A stretch of 64,000 nucleotides of DNA from NCBI GenBank assembly GCA_003117195.1, contig BDSI01000105.1, positions 62,001 through 126,000 on the forward strand, read 5' to 3'. The DNA is from Eudorina sp. 2006-703-Eu-15. Lineage: Eukaryota > Chlorophyta > Chlorophyceae > Chlamydomonadales > Volvocaceae. This document shows, piece by piece, positions 1 through 11,407 of this stretch. How positions within the stretch are numbered: position 1 is the first letter of the stretch; every line of letters begins with the position of its first letter. The notes beneath the pieces are model-generated. The model was given only the letters and a program-made list of their open reading frames with translations. It had not been told where the DNA came from and did no database searches. The translations under genes and the position numbers were made by a program.

Positions 1-449
1 AACAAAGGCAAAGGCAAAGAGCTCAGGGCACCGCACGGTCGCGACACGCGTCGGCCGCGCCCGCGCCCACTGTCGCAGCCTGAGCTTCACATACACACAA
101 CCCCGCCCACCCCGGCGTGCTGAACCAGCCTACCGCGCCCGGCTGCCTCTGCGGTGCGGCGGCTGTGCGGCCGCACCCTACCGCCACACCCTTCCGTTCC
201 GCGCTGCTCGGCCCATACAGCCCCGACAGGTTTGCGTCGGGCGGGTATCTGATGCTCGACTCCGGGGTCTCCGCGCAGTCCCTGGAGCACGCACGCCCCG
301 GTGCATCTGTTCCCCCCCCAATGCCCCCCCTCCCTCCCGCCGAAAACCCGGGTCCCTGCCGCCACCACAGCAGGGACAGGAACGGCACCCACCCTACTGT
401 CCCCGCCCACCGCCCGCCGCCACATCCCTCACCTGCCCCCGCCCACCAC
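1..449 (-). other. Intron of acetyl-CoA synthetase gene (window edge)
   Basis: No exon of the acetyl-CoA synthetase gene could be found here on the minus strand. The stretch follows the GTGGTGG donor of the exon ending at 450 and is read as intron 9, cut by the window edge. The rest of the gene should lie to the left of position 1. Confidence 0.7.
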
Positions 450-3400
450 CTCGTGGTACCAGCGCCAGGCCTCCGGATTGATCGGCTCCCCCACCGAGCC
501 CAGCAGCCGCAGCGAGGCGCGCGAGTGGCGGGTGACCCAGGCGTCACCCTTGGCGTGCAGCGCCCGGATGGCCGTCGGTGCCGTGTAGAAGATCGTCACC
601 TGCGCCATTTAAAGGTGATGTCCCGTCCGTGCGCGGACGCGGTCTCAGTCTCTCAGATGAAAGGGCAGCCAACCCAAGGTGCTTTTGCGCTCAACAAGCC
701 ACGTGTGCGGCTCACATGCGACGTCCCCATTAGGCCCCTGCAACAGCTGCCCCCACGCGCTGCTTAGGGATCCCGACGGCCGCGAGACACCACCACCCTC
801 CGGGCCATCTGCACCCGGGCCCGACAGGGAGAGGGGCGCGGCGCCTCCCCCCTCCGCCTCGGGGACAACTGGCGAGCGCCGCCAGCCATGTAGGTCGCGG
901 AGTGGGTCAAAAAGAACAACAGCCCAGACACACCCAGCCAGCCCGGCGACGTGGAGTGGGTCGCACCTTGTACTTGTCAATGATGGACCAGCAGCGCCCG
1001 GCGTCCGGCCACGTGGGAACGCCCTCGAACAGCACTTGCGTGGCGCCCATCAGCAGCGGCCCTGGGGAGGAGGGAGGGAGGGGGGGGAGAGAGAGAGGGA
1101 GGGATTCGGAAGGGAAGCGCTTCAGCCCACATTGCTGCGAGGCGCCACGCCCGTAAATTGCAGTGGTCCTGGGGTGATCCGAGATCGGCGGTAGCACCAG
1201 CTTGCAACCGCGCCTCGTTGATAAGGCGAGGTCACAGCAAAGTCGGGACGGAGGGCCTTTCCCAGAGGGGCTTCAATACCAGATACCGACGGCCAGCCGA
1301 TCACAAGTGTCCACCCCTGACCCCACCCACCCACCCACCCACCCTGCCGCCCGGCCAACGGCTGCGGATCGCAGCTGCGGCCCCGGCCCAGCACCCCCCA
1401 ACCGAGCCCAACCCAGCCCGCATGCCCCCACCACCCACCATAGGTGACGTAGGTGTGGCCGGTGATCCAGCCGCAGTCCGCGGTGCACCAGTACACGTCC
1501 GAGGCGGGGTGCACGTCGAACACAAACTTGGTGGTCACCAGGGCGCCAACCATGTAGCCGCCCGTCGTGTGGAGCACACCCTTGGGCTTGCCTGCGCGTG
1601 GGGGTCGAGGGGCGAGGAGCGCCCACGGATGGGCGGGCGTCGCAAACCTTGCGTTAGTTGCTGCCGCGCGCATGGGGCTGTGACGTGTGACCCAACGCAG
1701 ACATCACCGTCAACCCAGGGACCAGGCCCCCCGCCCCACCCCAAATGCGTGCATGGTCCTGCCAAACGTATTACCGTATCTACACCGTAGACCCAAAGCG
1801 ACGAACGCCTCGCACAATTCATTACCCTTGCATCCGAACCCGCGCCGTTGCCCTGACGGACGGACTGACGGACGGACGCTGCCCCGGACCCGCCGCGAGC
1901 AGCCACCATCATGGCCGCCACCCCTTCTCCCCGCCAGGCCCCCCCACCCCCTCCCCACCTGTGGAGCCCGACGTGTACAGCTTGAAGAGCGGGGCCTCCG
2001 CCGGCATCCACTCCACCGGGCAGTCGTCCGGCTGCGAGTCCACCGCCTCGCGCCAGGTCACGTCGCGCCCAGGCTTCAGGACGCCCCCGACGTCCGTCAG
2101 TGGCAGCAGCTCCAGCATCAGGACGTGCTGGGTGAGGGGGGGGCGGAGGGACAACCAAACCGGCTGACGAATCGCCACCGACACCGCAATGAATGCGCAG
2201 CTCCTCCTCCCCCCCACCCACACATATGCACACACCTCGCCTGAGACAAAAGGGGTTCTCCCATTCGCACCCATTAACACCCCCGTCAGTCAGTCCGGTG
2301 AGACAAGGTCCCGGCACCCAGCCCAGTCAACGGGTCCGGGACGCACCCCTGGCCCTTCTGCCCAACCCCACCGGGTGCCCCAGGCGCCATAGAACCCCCC
2401 GGCCCCGGCACCATGCACTCGTCCCGCGCACGAGGTTGGCCCTGCTGCCACGGTGATCGTGAACATCAAGTGCCCCGCAGCGCTGAGCCCAAAGTTGCGG
2501 TCAACCCTCCCGAACGTCTGTTAATTCCCTGTAGGGGATACGAAGGGTGCAACTAACGGTACCGTGTACCCCTCGTTACTTCTCCTTGGGGCCTCACGGC
2601 GGCCCCCTGCAGGTCCCCGAACGTACACCCGGGCTGTCCTCCCACGGCAAGTACCTGCACGGCGTGCCCCTTGCCCTCGCAAATCTGAAGCGCCTCGTCG
2701 ACGATCCCCTGCAATGTCGCGGCGTAACGAGGCCGGAAGGAAGGACCATTGTGCTGGGTTCCGGACCACCACGCATGCTGGATGCTCGTCCCGATTATCG
2801 GATTAAAGAATAAGAACATGGCTACGCCTTGCATGTGCTCCTGCCGTAACCCGCCTCGCCACACGTCGCCGCGACCGACCCGCAAAAGCCAGTTCATGAT
2901 CCCCAGCCATCATACGTCAACAAGATCCTCGTTTGTCGCTTCTCGTTTCTAAAGATCTGGACCGACCCAAATGCCTGCCTGCGGAGGGCACTCCGCCAAA
3001 CCAAGGGCCCCTGCGACATGCCGGCTGGCCGTGCTCCATTGGCTTACAACCGCCCTGACTCCCCCTTTCCCCTTCATATCTACTAATTTCCTATACCCCC
3101 CTTCCGCACCTTGAGTGGGATGGGCTTGGGGCCGCGCATGGTCCCCGAGGCGGTGATGACCACGTTGGGGGTGCTGTCCAGGATGCGGTCCGCCAGGGCC
3201 TCCGCGCTGAACCCGCCAAACACCACGCTGTGCACCGCGCCGATGCGGGCGCACGCCAGCTGCGCGTAGGTGGGTGGGTGGGTGGGGCCAAGACCGCGCG
3301 GACCCGGTGTGTTGTCAAAGTGAAAACTGCTGGTCAGTACACGCAATTACGCACGCACACACGCGCATCATACACATGGCCGTGCGGACACGCCCCCGGG

Positions 3401-4681
3401 TGCGTCCCTGCGCCCCTGCCTGCCTGCCTGCCTGCATGATCCGCCCGTTGACCGACGGACGAACGCACGGCCGTGCAAGGCGGTTCGTGCAGCCCTGGCA
3501 TGCCGTTGTCAACGAATTCGAGAATCTATGCGGAGTGCGGTTGCGGGTGCGGCGCTGGTGCGGCTGCTCAGTGATGTGCATTCCCCGACCCACATCACCG
3601 TTGGACGTCTAAGCCCCCGGCCGCTCTGCGGCACCTGCGTCGGAGGTGAACGTCCCCAAGGCGGATCTGGGTATGTATCTGGGATCCAACACCCGTGTTT
3701 GGGTCACGTCGGAACATCGCCCCACGGGCACTTGCCATGGCCGCGGGCAGCTCCGGAACCAGCGACATGTAGAGGGTCACGTCATCCCCGCGCTTCACGC
3801 CCACGGACTTGAGGTAGTTGGCGATGCGGCAGACCATGCTCTTCAGCTGCGAGTAGGTCACCGTGCGCTCCTGCGCAGCCGATAGGTGGAGAGAGAGAGA
3901 GACAGATTGGCGGTGGGCCGTCAGGGCACTGGGTCGCGGGTGCTGTGGGGACTCCTCCGCAGCTTTCCTGTCACCTAATGGCTTGATGGCGCGGCCGTGG
4001 GGTCAGTGGGTCGTTGTCAGTCGGTGGGCTCGCGCGAGAGGGCGACGTCAGTCACGGTGACGCGGGGACTGCACGGACTGCAACCCGTGCGGAGAGCGCT
4101 CCAGGGATGCGGCAAGCATGGGTCGCATGACCCCTGAGGGTGGCCGTTTGCGGGTGATACGAGATGAGCACGAGGCCCCCGTGTGCCCTGCAAGGTCGAC
4201 GTCGACAGGACGATACCCCACACAACCCTTTCACAGCCCCGCAGAGTCCTTACCTCGCCCTCATCATTGCCCTCCCAGTGGAAAGCAACGCGGTCGCCCA
4301 GGCCAGACTCGATGTTGCGATCGATCGCGTTAAACGCGATGTTCGTCTCGGCTCCGTCAAACCAAGTGATGTGCACAGGCCCGTTGTCCACATTCAGGTT
4401 GTACCTGGCAAGGAGATAATGCTATATGGATACGCACCCATGGTTTGCCGTGCATACCCTCCGACTCACTTGCAAGCTGGCGAGGACCATTTCTTGTGCC
4501 AAGTCAAGCAGTCCGCTTGCTCGCTCCAGAATGAATCAGGATCAGTCAAGCTCCGCTCGTACATGTCCTTGTAGGCACCCATGCCCTGGACGTAGGCTCG
4601 CTCGACAATCGCATCCGGCGGCAGAAACTTTTCATCCTCAAAGACATGCACAGTCGGATGTCCTTCTGCTTCTGTCGCCAT
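450..4681 (-). CDS. ACS: Acetyl-CoA synthetase, 5' part (nine exons)
   Basis: AMP-forming acetyl-CoA synthetase joins acetate and CoA using ATP, the usual route of acetate assimilation in these algae. Exons: 4470-4681, 4254-4404, 3736-3870, 3110-3259, 2655-2708, 1959-2127, 1439-1591, 967-1061, 450-599 (1,269 nt, 423 codons, phase consistent throughout). Family landmarks in order are the N-terminal stretch ending [37 protein letters not shown], the nucleotide-binding loop [17 protein letters not shown] (near residue 285, split by an intron), [21 protein letters not shown] and [14 protein letters not shown]. The C-terminal part with the catalytic lysine lies outside the window. The ATG at 4681 sits in AAACATGGC; the frame is open further upstream without another ATG nearby, so a missed 5' exon is possible. 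Intron 3 has a GC donor (GCAAGT). No targeting signal is evident; the C-terminus is not visible. Confidence 0.97.
906..945 (-). repeat. Family D repeat copy in ACS intron 8
   Basis: The plus strand reads AAAAAGAACAACAGCCCAGA followed by CACACCCAGCCAGCCC, close to the donor at 966. Related copies are at 23733-23765, 44514-44543 and 51822-51860. Confidence 0.55.
3076..3096 (-). repeat. Family A repeat copy, donor side of ACS intron 4
   Basis: The plus strand reads TCTACTAATTTCCTATAC, the reverse of the family A core. It starts about 13 nt inside intron 4, next to the donor of the exon ending at 3110. Confidence 0.7.
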
Positions 4682-7314
4682 GTTTGCCCAAGATCTAAAC
4701 GTGCTCTGCCCCTTGAACACGTAGTTTCGTTTTGGGTCGTCTCCACAACCTGTATCACCGCCTTGACTGCGCAGCTTTGTGTTCCTTCAAGAAATAAAAG
4801 ATCAGCCCAGTGTGAGCAAAAATTTCGATGACGAAAGCTGACGTCTCCATGCCGGTACGTTGCAGAGTGTCGTGCGCGGCCTGCGTAACTTGAAAAAACC
4901 GAGGACTTCCCTGTAGGAAAATTAAAACAGACAAACATGTTTATTTTATGATCTACTTACGGGACCGTAGCAGCGATACTCACAGTGCAACCACTCAGAA
5001 GGGCACTCGCGAGGTTACAGCTGGCTGGCTTGATCTGAAGGCGTCTGAAGTCAATGTCTGGGGCGGTTCTACTTGTATTAGTTGCCCCAATTAGCATTTA
5101 CACATGCACTCAATTACACATGCGCTGTTCCGCTTTGCCGTCCTGTGAATATAGTGCGGCAATATTGCACCGCGTTGAAAACCTGGAGATTGGGGGCATG
5201 GATTTCAGTGAACGCCTCATGCCTGGCGACGACAGTTTGTTGACCCAACCGCACCAACCAACGCCGTTGAAGAGGATTGTCAAGGGCCCGCGCTGCATAT
5301 GGGCAGTCGTGCCCCCAATTGCAGGGACCTTGCGAGGCCGTTGTCTATGGTGTCTGGTGCCGTCCAGTGGAATGCATCACTTGCGGGGCATATTTGCATC
5401 AGACCTGGTAGGAAAGAAGTGCTATTCCACACCGGATCGAAGACACATGAATGAATGAATGAATGTTACAGCGGACACATGTGTGAATCGTTACATGTGT
5501 GGTTCACGTCTATCAACCTCCACGTCTATCAACCTTCAGCGCGTCAGCTGCACGCGCGCGATGAAGTGTGTAAGTGCACCTCCGTGCGCCCTACATTCGT
5601 ACATATGTCGTACATACATACGGTGGGTCCCCCTATCTTCAACCATTGCGACATCCGAGCCAGCCGCGGGGGTCCCCATCCCTGTAGCCGACGCGCAGGT
5701 TCTAACCAAGTCGTTCACTGCCATCAGAGCACCCACCGATGATCCCCGTGCGAATACACACCAGAGAGCGAGTCCAGGGACTACTCCCGTGCCCTATACG
5801 GCTCTACTTACATGGGGGGTGGGATGGGGGGTGACGTGGGGTACTAATAACCAGGGGCACACTTGACTCCACGATCACTCGCATACACACATTAACCTTC
5901 ACACCACCACCACCACCACCACCACCACCATCGTGAAGACTCTTCAGCAACGCCGAGTGATTGTCCAATGACCAAGACGGCACCAAAACGCCCTCACAGT
6001 ACTGCACTGGATGAATTAGGCAGCAGCAGCAGCAGCAGCAGCCGATACGCCTCCGATGCACCACCATCGCCCGCTCAGCCTTGCGCGCTCCTCCTCCTCC
6101 TCCTCCTCCTCCTCCTCCTCCTCTTCCTCGGGCGGGCGGCACCGGGGCCCTCACAGCCGCTGCGCCCAAGGACGGGCGAAGGACGGACGGAGAGGATGAT
6201 GAATACTGCCAATGGGCAGGACTCTCTTCTTCACTGCAGCACCCAGCGCCGCCGCAGGCAGCATGAATGAAGGCAGGCAAGCCCACTCCCTTGCTGCCGC
6301 ACCAGCAGCCTTTCGGCCCAGCCAGGGAGGCAGGCGAGGCGCACACACGTGCGCGTGCCTCAACCGCGATGAATACTCGCGGAATCCCCGTTACGGTCCG
6401 ACGGCGGGAAGAGCGCACGCTTCATAAACCCACGCACCGCCGACCTTCCGTACTAACCACATCCACATCCATACACACCTAGACCTCCACGGCGTTCCCC
6501 GCCAGGTGGCTGCTGGAACATCAAGTCATCGGCACAACACAACCGCCACAGGTTTGATCGCTAAACAAAACAAACATGACCAAACACACACCGACGGACG
6601 TATGGGTGTTGAATCTCCTGATGATGCTGGTGATAATGCCCTCCCGCCAACAGAGGGGGGTTGGGGCCTGATTCCGTGCAGGCGCACCTAGCCATCGTGT
6701 TCGGTCCAATACCGTGCAACAAAGTCCGTCCGCCCGCCCGCCTCGAGGCGGGCGCCCGCCTCCCTCGAATCTGCCTCACCGGCTCGCTGGTCGCCACGAA
6801 GCAACAAAATCGCGGCAATTGCCCTGCCTAGCTCACAAGGATGGATGGACCGATTCGACGCCCACCTGGTATGTAAGTTGGTGCATTAATAATAAGTATA
6901 AATAAAAACATGTCCTGCTTTCCAAAAAGGAAATGAGCACGGACGAGGCCCGGGCCGTAAACCACGCAACTCCAGTGCCAGTCCCCCCGGCACAGCACTC
7001 GGGGCCGCATCCATGTCCCCACCCCAGGTCTTGGAGGACGGCTCTGGGAGAGGGCCTGAGTGGGCCGAAGTGGGCGGGCCGTCGCCTGGCGCTGCCTCCG
7101 CCGCTGCATCCACTGCGTGGCTTGCACACAGCAACGCGGTGTGCGCCGGCTGGAGCGCACTGGCAGTGGGCTGGGCCTGAGGCCGCAGGCCCGCCTGGCC
7201 GAAAAAACCGCCCTGGGCCTAGACGTTGGCCTGGATCCGGATCTTGGCCTGGATCTGGATCTTGGTCTGGATCCGGATCTTGGTCTGGATCCGGATCTTT
7301 ACCCAGTCGAATCT
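4682..7314. other. Intergenic: ACS upstream region and glycosidase gene 3' flank
   Basis: No gene is supported here. The right side is the 3' flank of the glycosidase gene; the left side holds the ACS promoter and 5' UTR. On the minus strand an ATAAAATAA stretch lies near 4944-4953, about 260 nt above the ACS ATG, and could be a TATA-like element, though this is weak. Position 5448-5464 repeats GAAT. Microsatellites lie at 5902-5930 (CAC), 6021-6041 (CAG) and 6088-6122 (CTC). Several open frames of 60-135 codons exist on both strands, but none has splice-consistent, protein-like content. Confidence 0.6.
5902..6122. repeat. Cluster of trinucleotide microsatellites CAC, CAG, CTC
   Basis: Three separate triplet runs occur within 220 bp: CAC at 5902-5930, CAG at 6021-6041 and CTC at 6088-6122. 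They are intergenic, so not coding polyamino-acid tracts. Confidence 0.9.
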
Positions 7315-10300
7315 CTAGGCCAGTTGGACCACCAGCGGCACCGCGGACACCTGGATCGTCCAGGTGCTCCCCGCGACGGTCACCACGGAGCTGAGCGAGA
7401 GGGGGCTGGCGCCCAGGCCGCTGACGGTCCAGGCCTGTGAGGGCGGGGCGGGTCCCGGGGGTGACAGGCAGCAGGAACAGGGGCAGACAGCAGGGGAGCG
7501 GGAAGGGGAAGGGGGCAAGGGGCGGGGGGTTGGGGGTGGCGCAGGTGGGCGGTCAGCACAGGTGGCGATCTGTTGGCCGTCAGAATCTCGGGAGCTCGAA
7601 ATGAGAGGGGGGCCCCGAGAGGTTCCTCCCAGGGAGGGAGGGCGCTGAGGCGGCAACCAAGTGCCAAGGCCTTCGATGGCGTTCGTGCCCCTCTCGGTCG
7701 CAACCCTTGTATCGTATGTATGTATGGGGGTTCAGTGCTTTGGGGGATCGCGTCAAGATCCTACCCGGCACGACAGGCTAATGCGGTTGCCCCTCTACTG
7801 GTGGTCCACCCGCCGGGTTTCACAGGGTCCCCGCGCGTCAGGCGGCTACTGCTGCTGCTGCTACTGCTGCTGCTGCTACTGCTACTGCTGCTGCTACTGC
7901 TGCTGCCTTGGTGCGATTGCCGTCGCCATCCTGCGCTGCAGCTGCTCGTCGCCGCTTCACACGCCCCACTGACAGTCGGAAGCTGCCAGGCCTTAACCCC
8001 CACCCCCACCCCCAACCCCCAACCCCAACCGCCAACCACCAACCCCCCACCCACCGCGACGGGTGTCCGGCTGAATGTCAGCGTTGAGGCCACAGTGGGC
8101 TCTGTGGGTCCCTCGCCCGCCGCCACGGGCCGCCAGGCCACCAGGTGGGTGGCAGCCGCGGTGGTGGCGTTGGTGGGCCCCAGCAGGTAGGCGAACAGGT
8201 CGGTGCGCTCCGTGACCACACCCAGGAAGCTCTTGTTGCCCACCAGCTGGGGGTGATATTTGGGTATGGGTGGGCGTGTGGGTGGGAATGGGTGGGAATG
8301 GGTGGGAATGGGTGGGAATGGGTGGGAATGGGTGGGAATGGGTGGGTGGGTGGGTGGGTATGGGTAGGTGAGCATGGCCGGGTGGACGTGTGGGTGGGAA
8401 TGGGTGGGAATGGGTGGGTGGGTGGGTGGGTATGGGTAGGTGAGCATGGCCGGGTGGGCGGGTGGGTGGGAATGGGTGGGAATGGGTGGGTGGGTGGGTA
8501 TGGGTAGGTGAGCATGGCCGGGTGGGTGGGTGGGTGGGTATGGGCGGATCCCACCCGGGAGGGCCCCAGAGACCCGCCCGCTTCCCCCCTGGGAGACGTC
8601 AGTCGACCCCATCCCCCCTCCAGGTCAAGAGGTACGGAGGCGCCCAGCCCCATACCCCCGGAGCCCCCAGCCCCCTGCCCCCGACCCACACACACACACG
8701 CCCTCAGTCGTGTCTCTCGGTTTATTTTAACACACGCCCTCACCTGCAGGAAGCCGTCGAACGCGTCGAAGACGGGCAGCCGCACAAAGTACGTCGCGTT
8801 GCTGCCCCTCACCCCGCTGCGGGCAAACACGCCAGAGCCCCTGCGGCGATAAATAAATACATCACAACGACACACACACGGGGGGGGGAGGGCGTCACCT
8901 CGGTGCGGCTTGGGGTCCCTGTTGGGTGGGGCAACTTGAGTCAAGTTACTTGATGGCTGGCGGCGGGCCGGCCGCGTCGCGTCACCCCGTCACCGTGTCG
9001 TCGCGTCCGCAGCCTCCCACAGCAGCGGCAGCGGCAGCGGCCGAGGGAGCCTCCCGGCGACAGCACATCTGCGGCTGCCGGGTGATGCGACCCCCACCGC
9101 CCCGTCCCGACCCATCTTTCTCCCTACAGGAGGGATATCTCCTCTGTAGGGGGTTGGGTGGACAGCGGCGAACCGGTCCTAGGGGTCGCCGCCTCCGACT
9201 GATGCACTGGACGCCCGGGACCCCTGACCCTCGACGCTCGACCCCCGACCCTAGCTTCTTCTCCCCCCACCGTCCTGCCGCCCCCCCCCACCTGCACTTC
9301 CCCGCCCCATCCCGCCCCGCCCTGAAACACCCACCACCACAGACACACACACACACGTCCCGGTCACACAGTCGTCGGTTGCATTGCTGGACACGGTTCT
9401 GCTTATTCGCGGCTCAGCTTTTCTCCTTGCTAACACACACGTCCCGCACTCACTCAAAGGCATTTGCGTAGAAGAACCAGATCGCCACCTGCACTCCCTT
9501 ACGGGCCATGATGAGCAGACCGCGGATGCCGTACAAGGCCTGTCCGGTGCAGTAGTGGGGGTGCAGAACATTCGCGATTGCGTCCGCGATCCGTCAAATC
9601 AGCGGATCAGTCCATCAGTCCATCAGTCCATCAGTCCGTCCCGGTGGATGTCCGCCGGGGGTGGGCAGCTGACCGCACTGCGCCCGATCAGTCGTGATGG
9701 CCGGTACCGCTGACAGCGACTTGTGTGTGTTGATGGGGTGACCAGACGCGCTCACCTGGGCGTGTTGGCTGACGCAGAGGGTCGTGTTGCAGACCTCCCC
9801 CGGAAGGTGCGCGTCCCAGCCCCACTCCGTCACCCACACCGGCTTCCCCGGCATGTTGAAGTTGCGCCAGGCCATCATGTTGTTGATGGCTGTGGTGGTG
9901 TACGACAGGGGTACCGGGTACGGGAAGCGAGGTCAGGGGGTACGGGATCCGAGGTCCGGGTTGAGATCTAGGGTTTGGGGGTCGGGATGGCAGCGGGATG
10001 GACCCATTCATTCATCCCGAACTCGCCAGCACACCCGCTGTCACAACCACGAGTCACCAAGTCACGAGGCCATCCACCCCCCAAGGTCCAGACCTCCTCC
10101 TCATCAGACCTCCCCCATCCTCCCTTCTGCCAAGATCTGCTCCGACGGGGTCACCACACGGCCGCACCGTCTACCCGGAGGGCGGGACTCCCCGGGTGCG
10201 ACATCAAGGGTGCCCAGAGGCCCTACAGCCCTACATCAGCGCCCTCCCGCCTCTCTTCGGCCCCCTACCCGCTAGAGCCCGCTGGAGCACATCTGTCGCC

Positions 10301-11371
10301 AGGCTGAGTGTGTCTGTATCCATTCCGTGTGTTTAAAAAAGGCACACGCCCCCTCCTCCCGAGCCCAGGTGCCGTTCCCGGGTGCCTTTATCTTCCGCTT
10401 TCAGCCCCCTCCGGCTCGCACATCGCCGCTGGCCAGGGGAGCCAGGGAGCAGGGCAGGTCTCCCCCTCTCCCCCTCCCCCTCCCCCCTCTGCCCCTCCCC
10501 TCTCCCCCCCTCTGCCCCTCCCCTCTCCCCCCCTCTGCCCCTCCCCTCTCCCCCCCTCTGCCCCTCCCCTCTCCCCCCCTCTGCCCCTCCCCCCCTCCCC
10601 CACCCCCTCTCCCCCCACCCCCGTCCTCACAGTTCATGGAGCTGCCCGGGTGCTCCGGGTGTACCCCCAGTCCCGTGTTGTTCTGCTCGGGGTCACGGTA
10701 CCACGAGTAGGTGTGCATGTTGACCACATCCAACAGCCGGGACACGTCGGGCGGGATGCGCGCACCTGCGCAGGAAACGACAGGCGGGAGGGTGTGTGTG
10801 GAAGGTATAGGACATTGTCAAACGGGGGGGGAGGTCCCCTGGAGCAGGCAGCGGCTTCAATAGGAGAACAACCCCGACACAACACAGCACACGCAGCGGC
10901 CGAGCAGGCATCGGGTAGCCGGCGGAGGACATGCCGCTCCGTTCAGCTCACCGATGAAATTGCCGTTGTTGGAATCCTCGCCGTACGGGTTACTGGCCTG
11001 CAGGTTGGGTCGGTGAGGAGGCGGGACACAGCCACATCAGCGGCAAGCAATCCAAGAATTTACAAAGCAAGCAATCCATCACTCCAGTAAGGGGGGTTTC
11101 GGTGCAGTCAGGTCAGGTTGCAGTTGCAGTCAGGTTGCAGTTGCAGTCGGGTTGCAGTTGCAGTCGGGTCAGGTCGGGTACCTACTTGCAGCGCGCAGGG
11201 CAGCAGTCGGAAGGTGGGGTCGGCGTCCTTGATGCCGGTGGCGAAGCCGCGGAGCAGCTGCGGCGGCGGCCGGCGAGACATCAACAAACGAGGAAGTGCG
11301 AGATTAGCTTAGAGGGGAGCTAGAAGCTAGGAGGGGCTTCGGAGCTGTCACCGACGACCGACCGCTCACCC

Positions 11372-11407
<36 letters not shown>

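Noticed and set aside
8261..8545. CRISPR-like or origin-like direct repeats
   Set aside because: These and the other arrays are tandem satellites without unique spacers, in introns of a eukaryotic gene.
9539..9600. Longer glycosidase exon 18 starting at ANVLHPHYC
   Set aside because: No AG acceptor exists upstream; the acceptor CACCGGACAG at 9540 gives [11 protein letters not shown] in phase 0.
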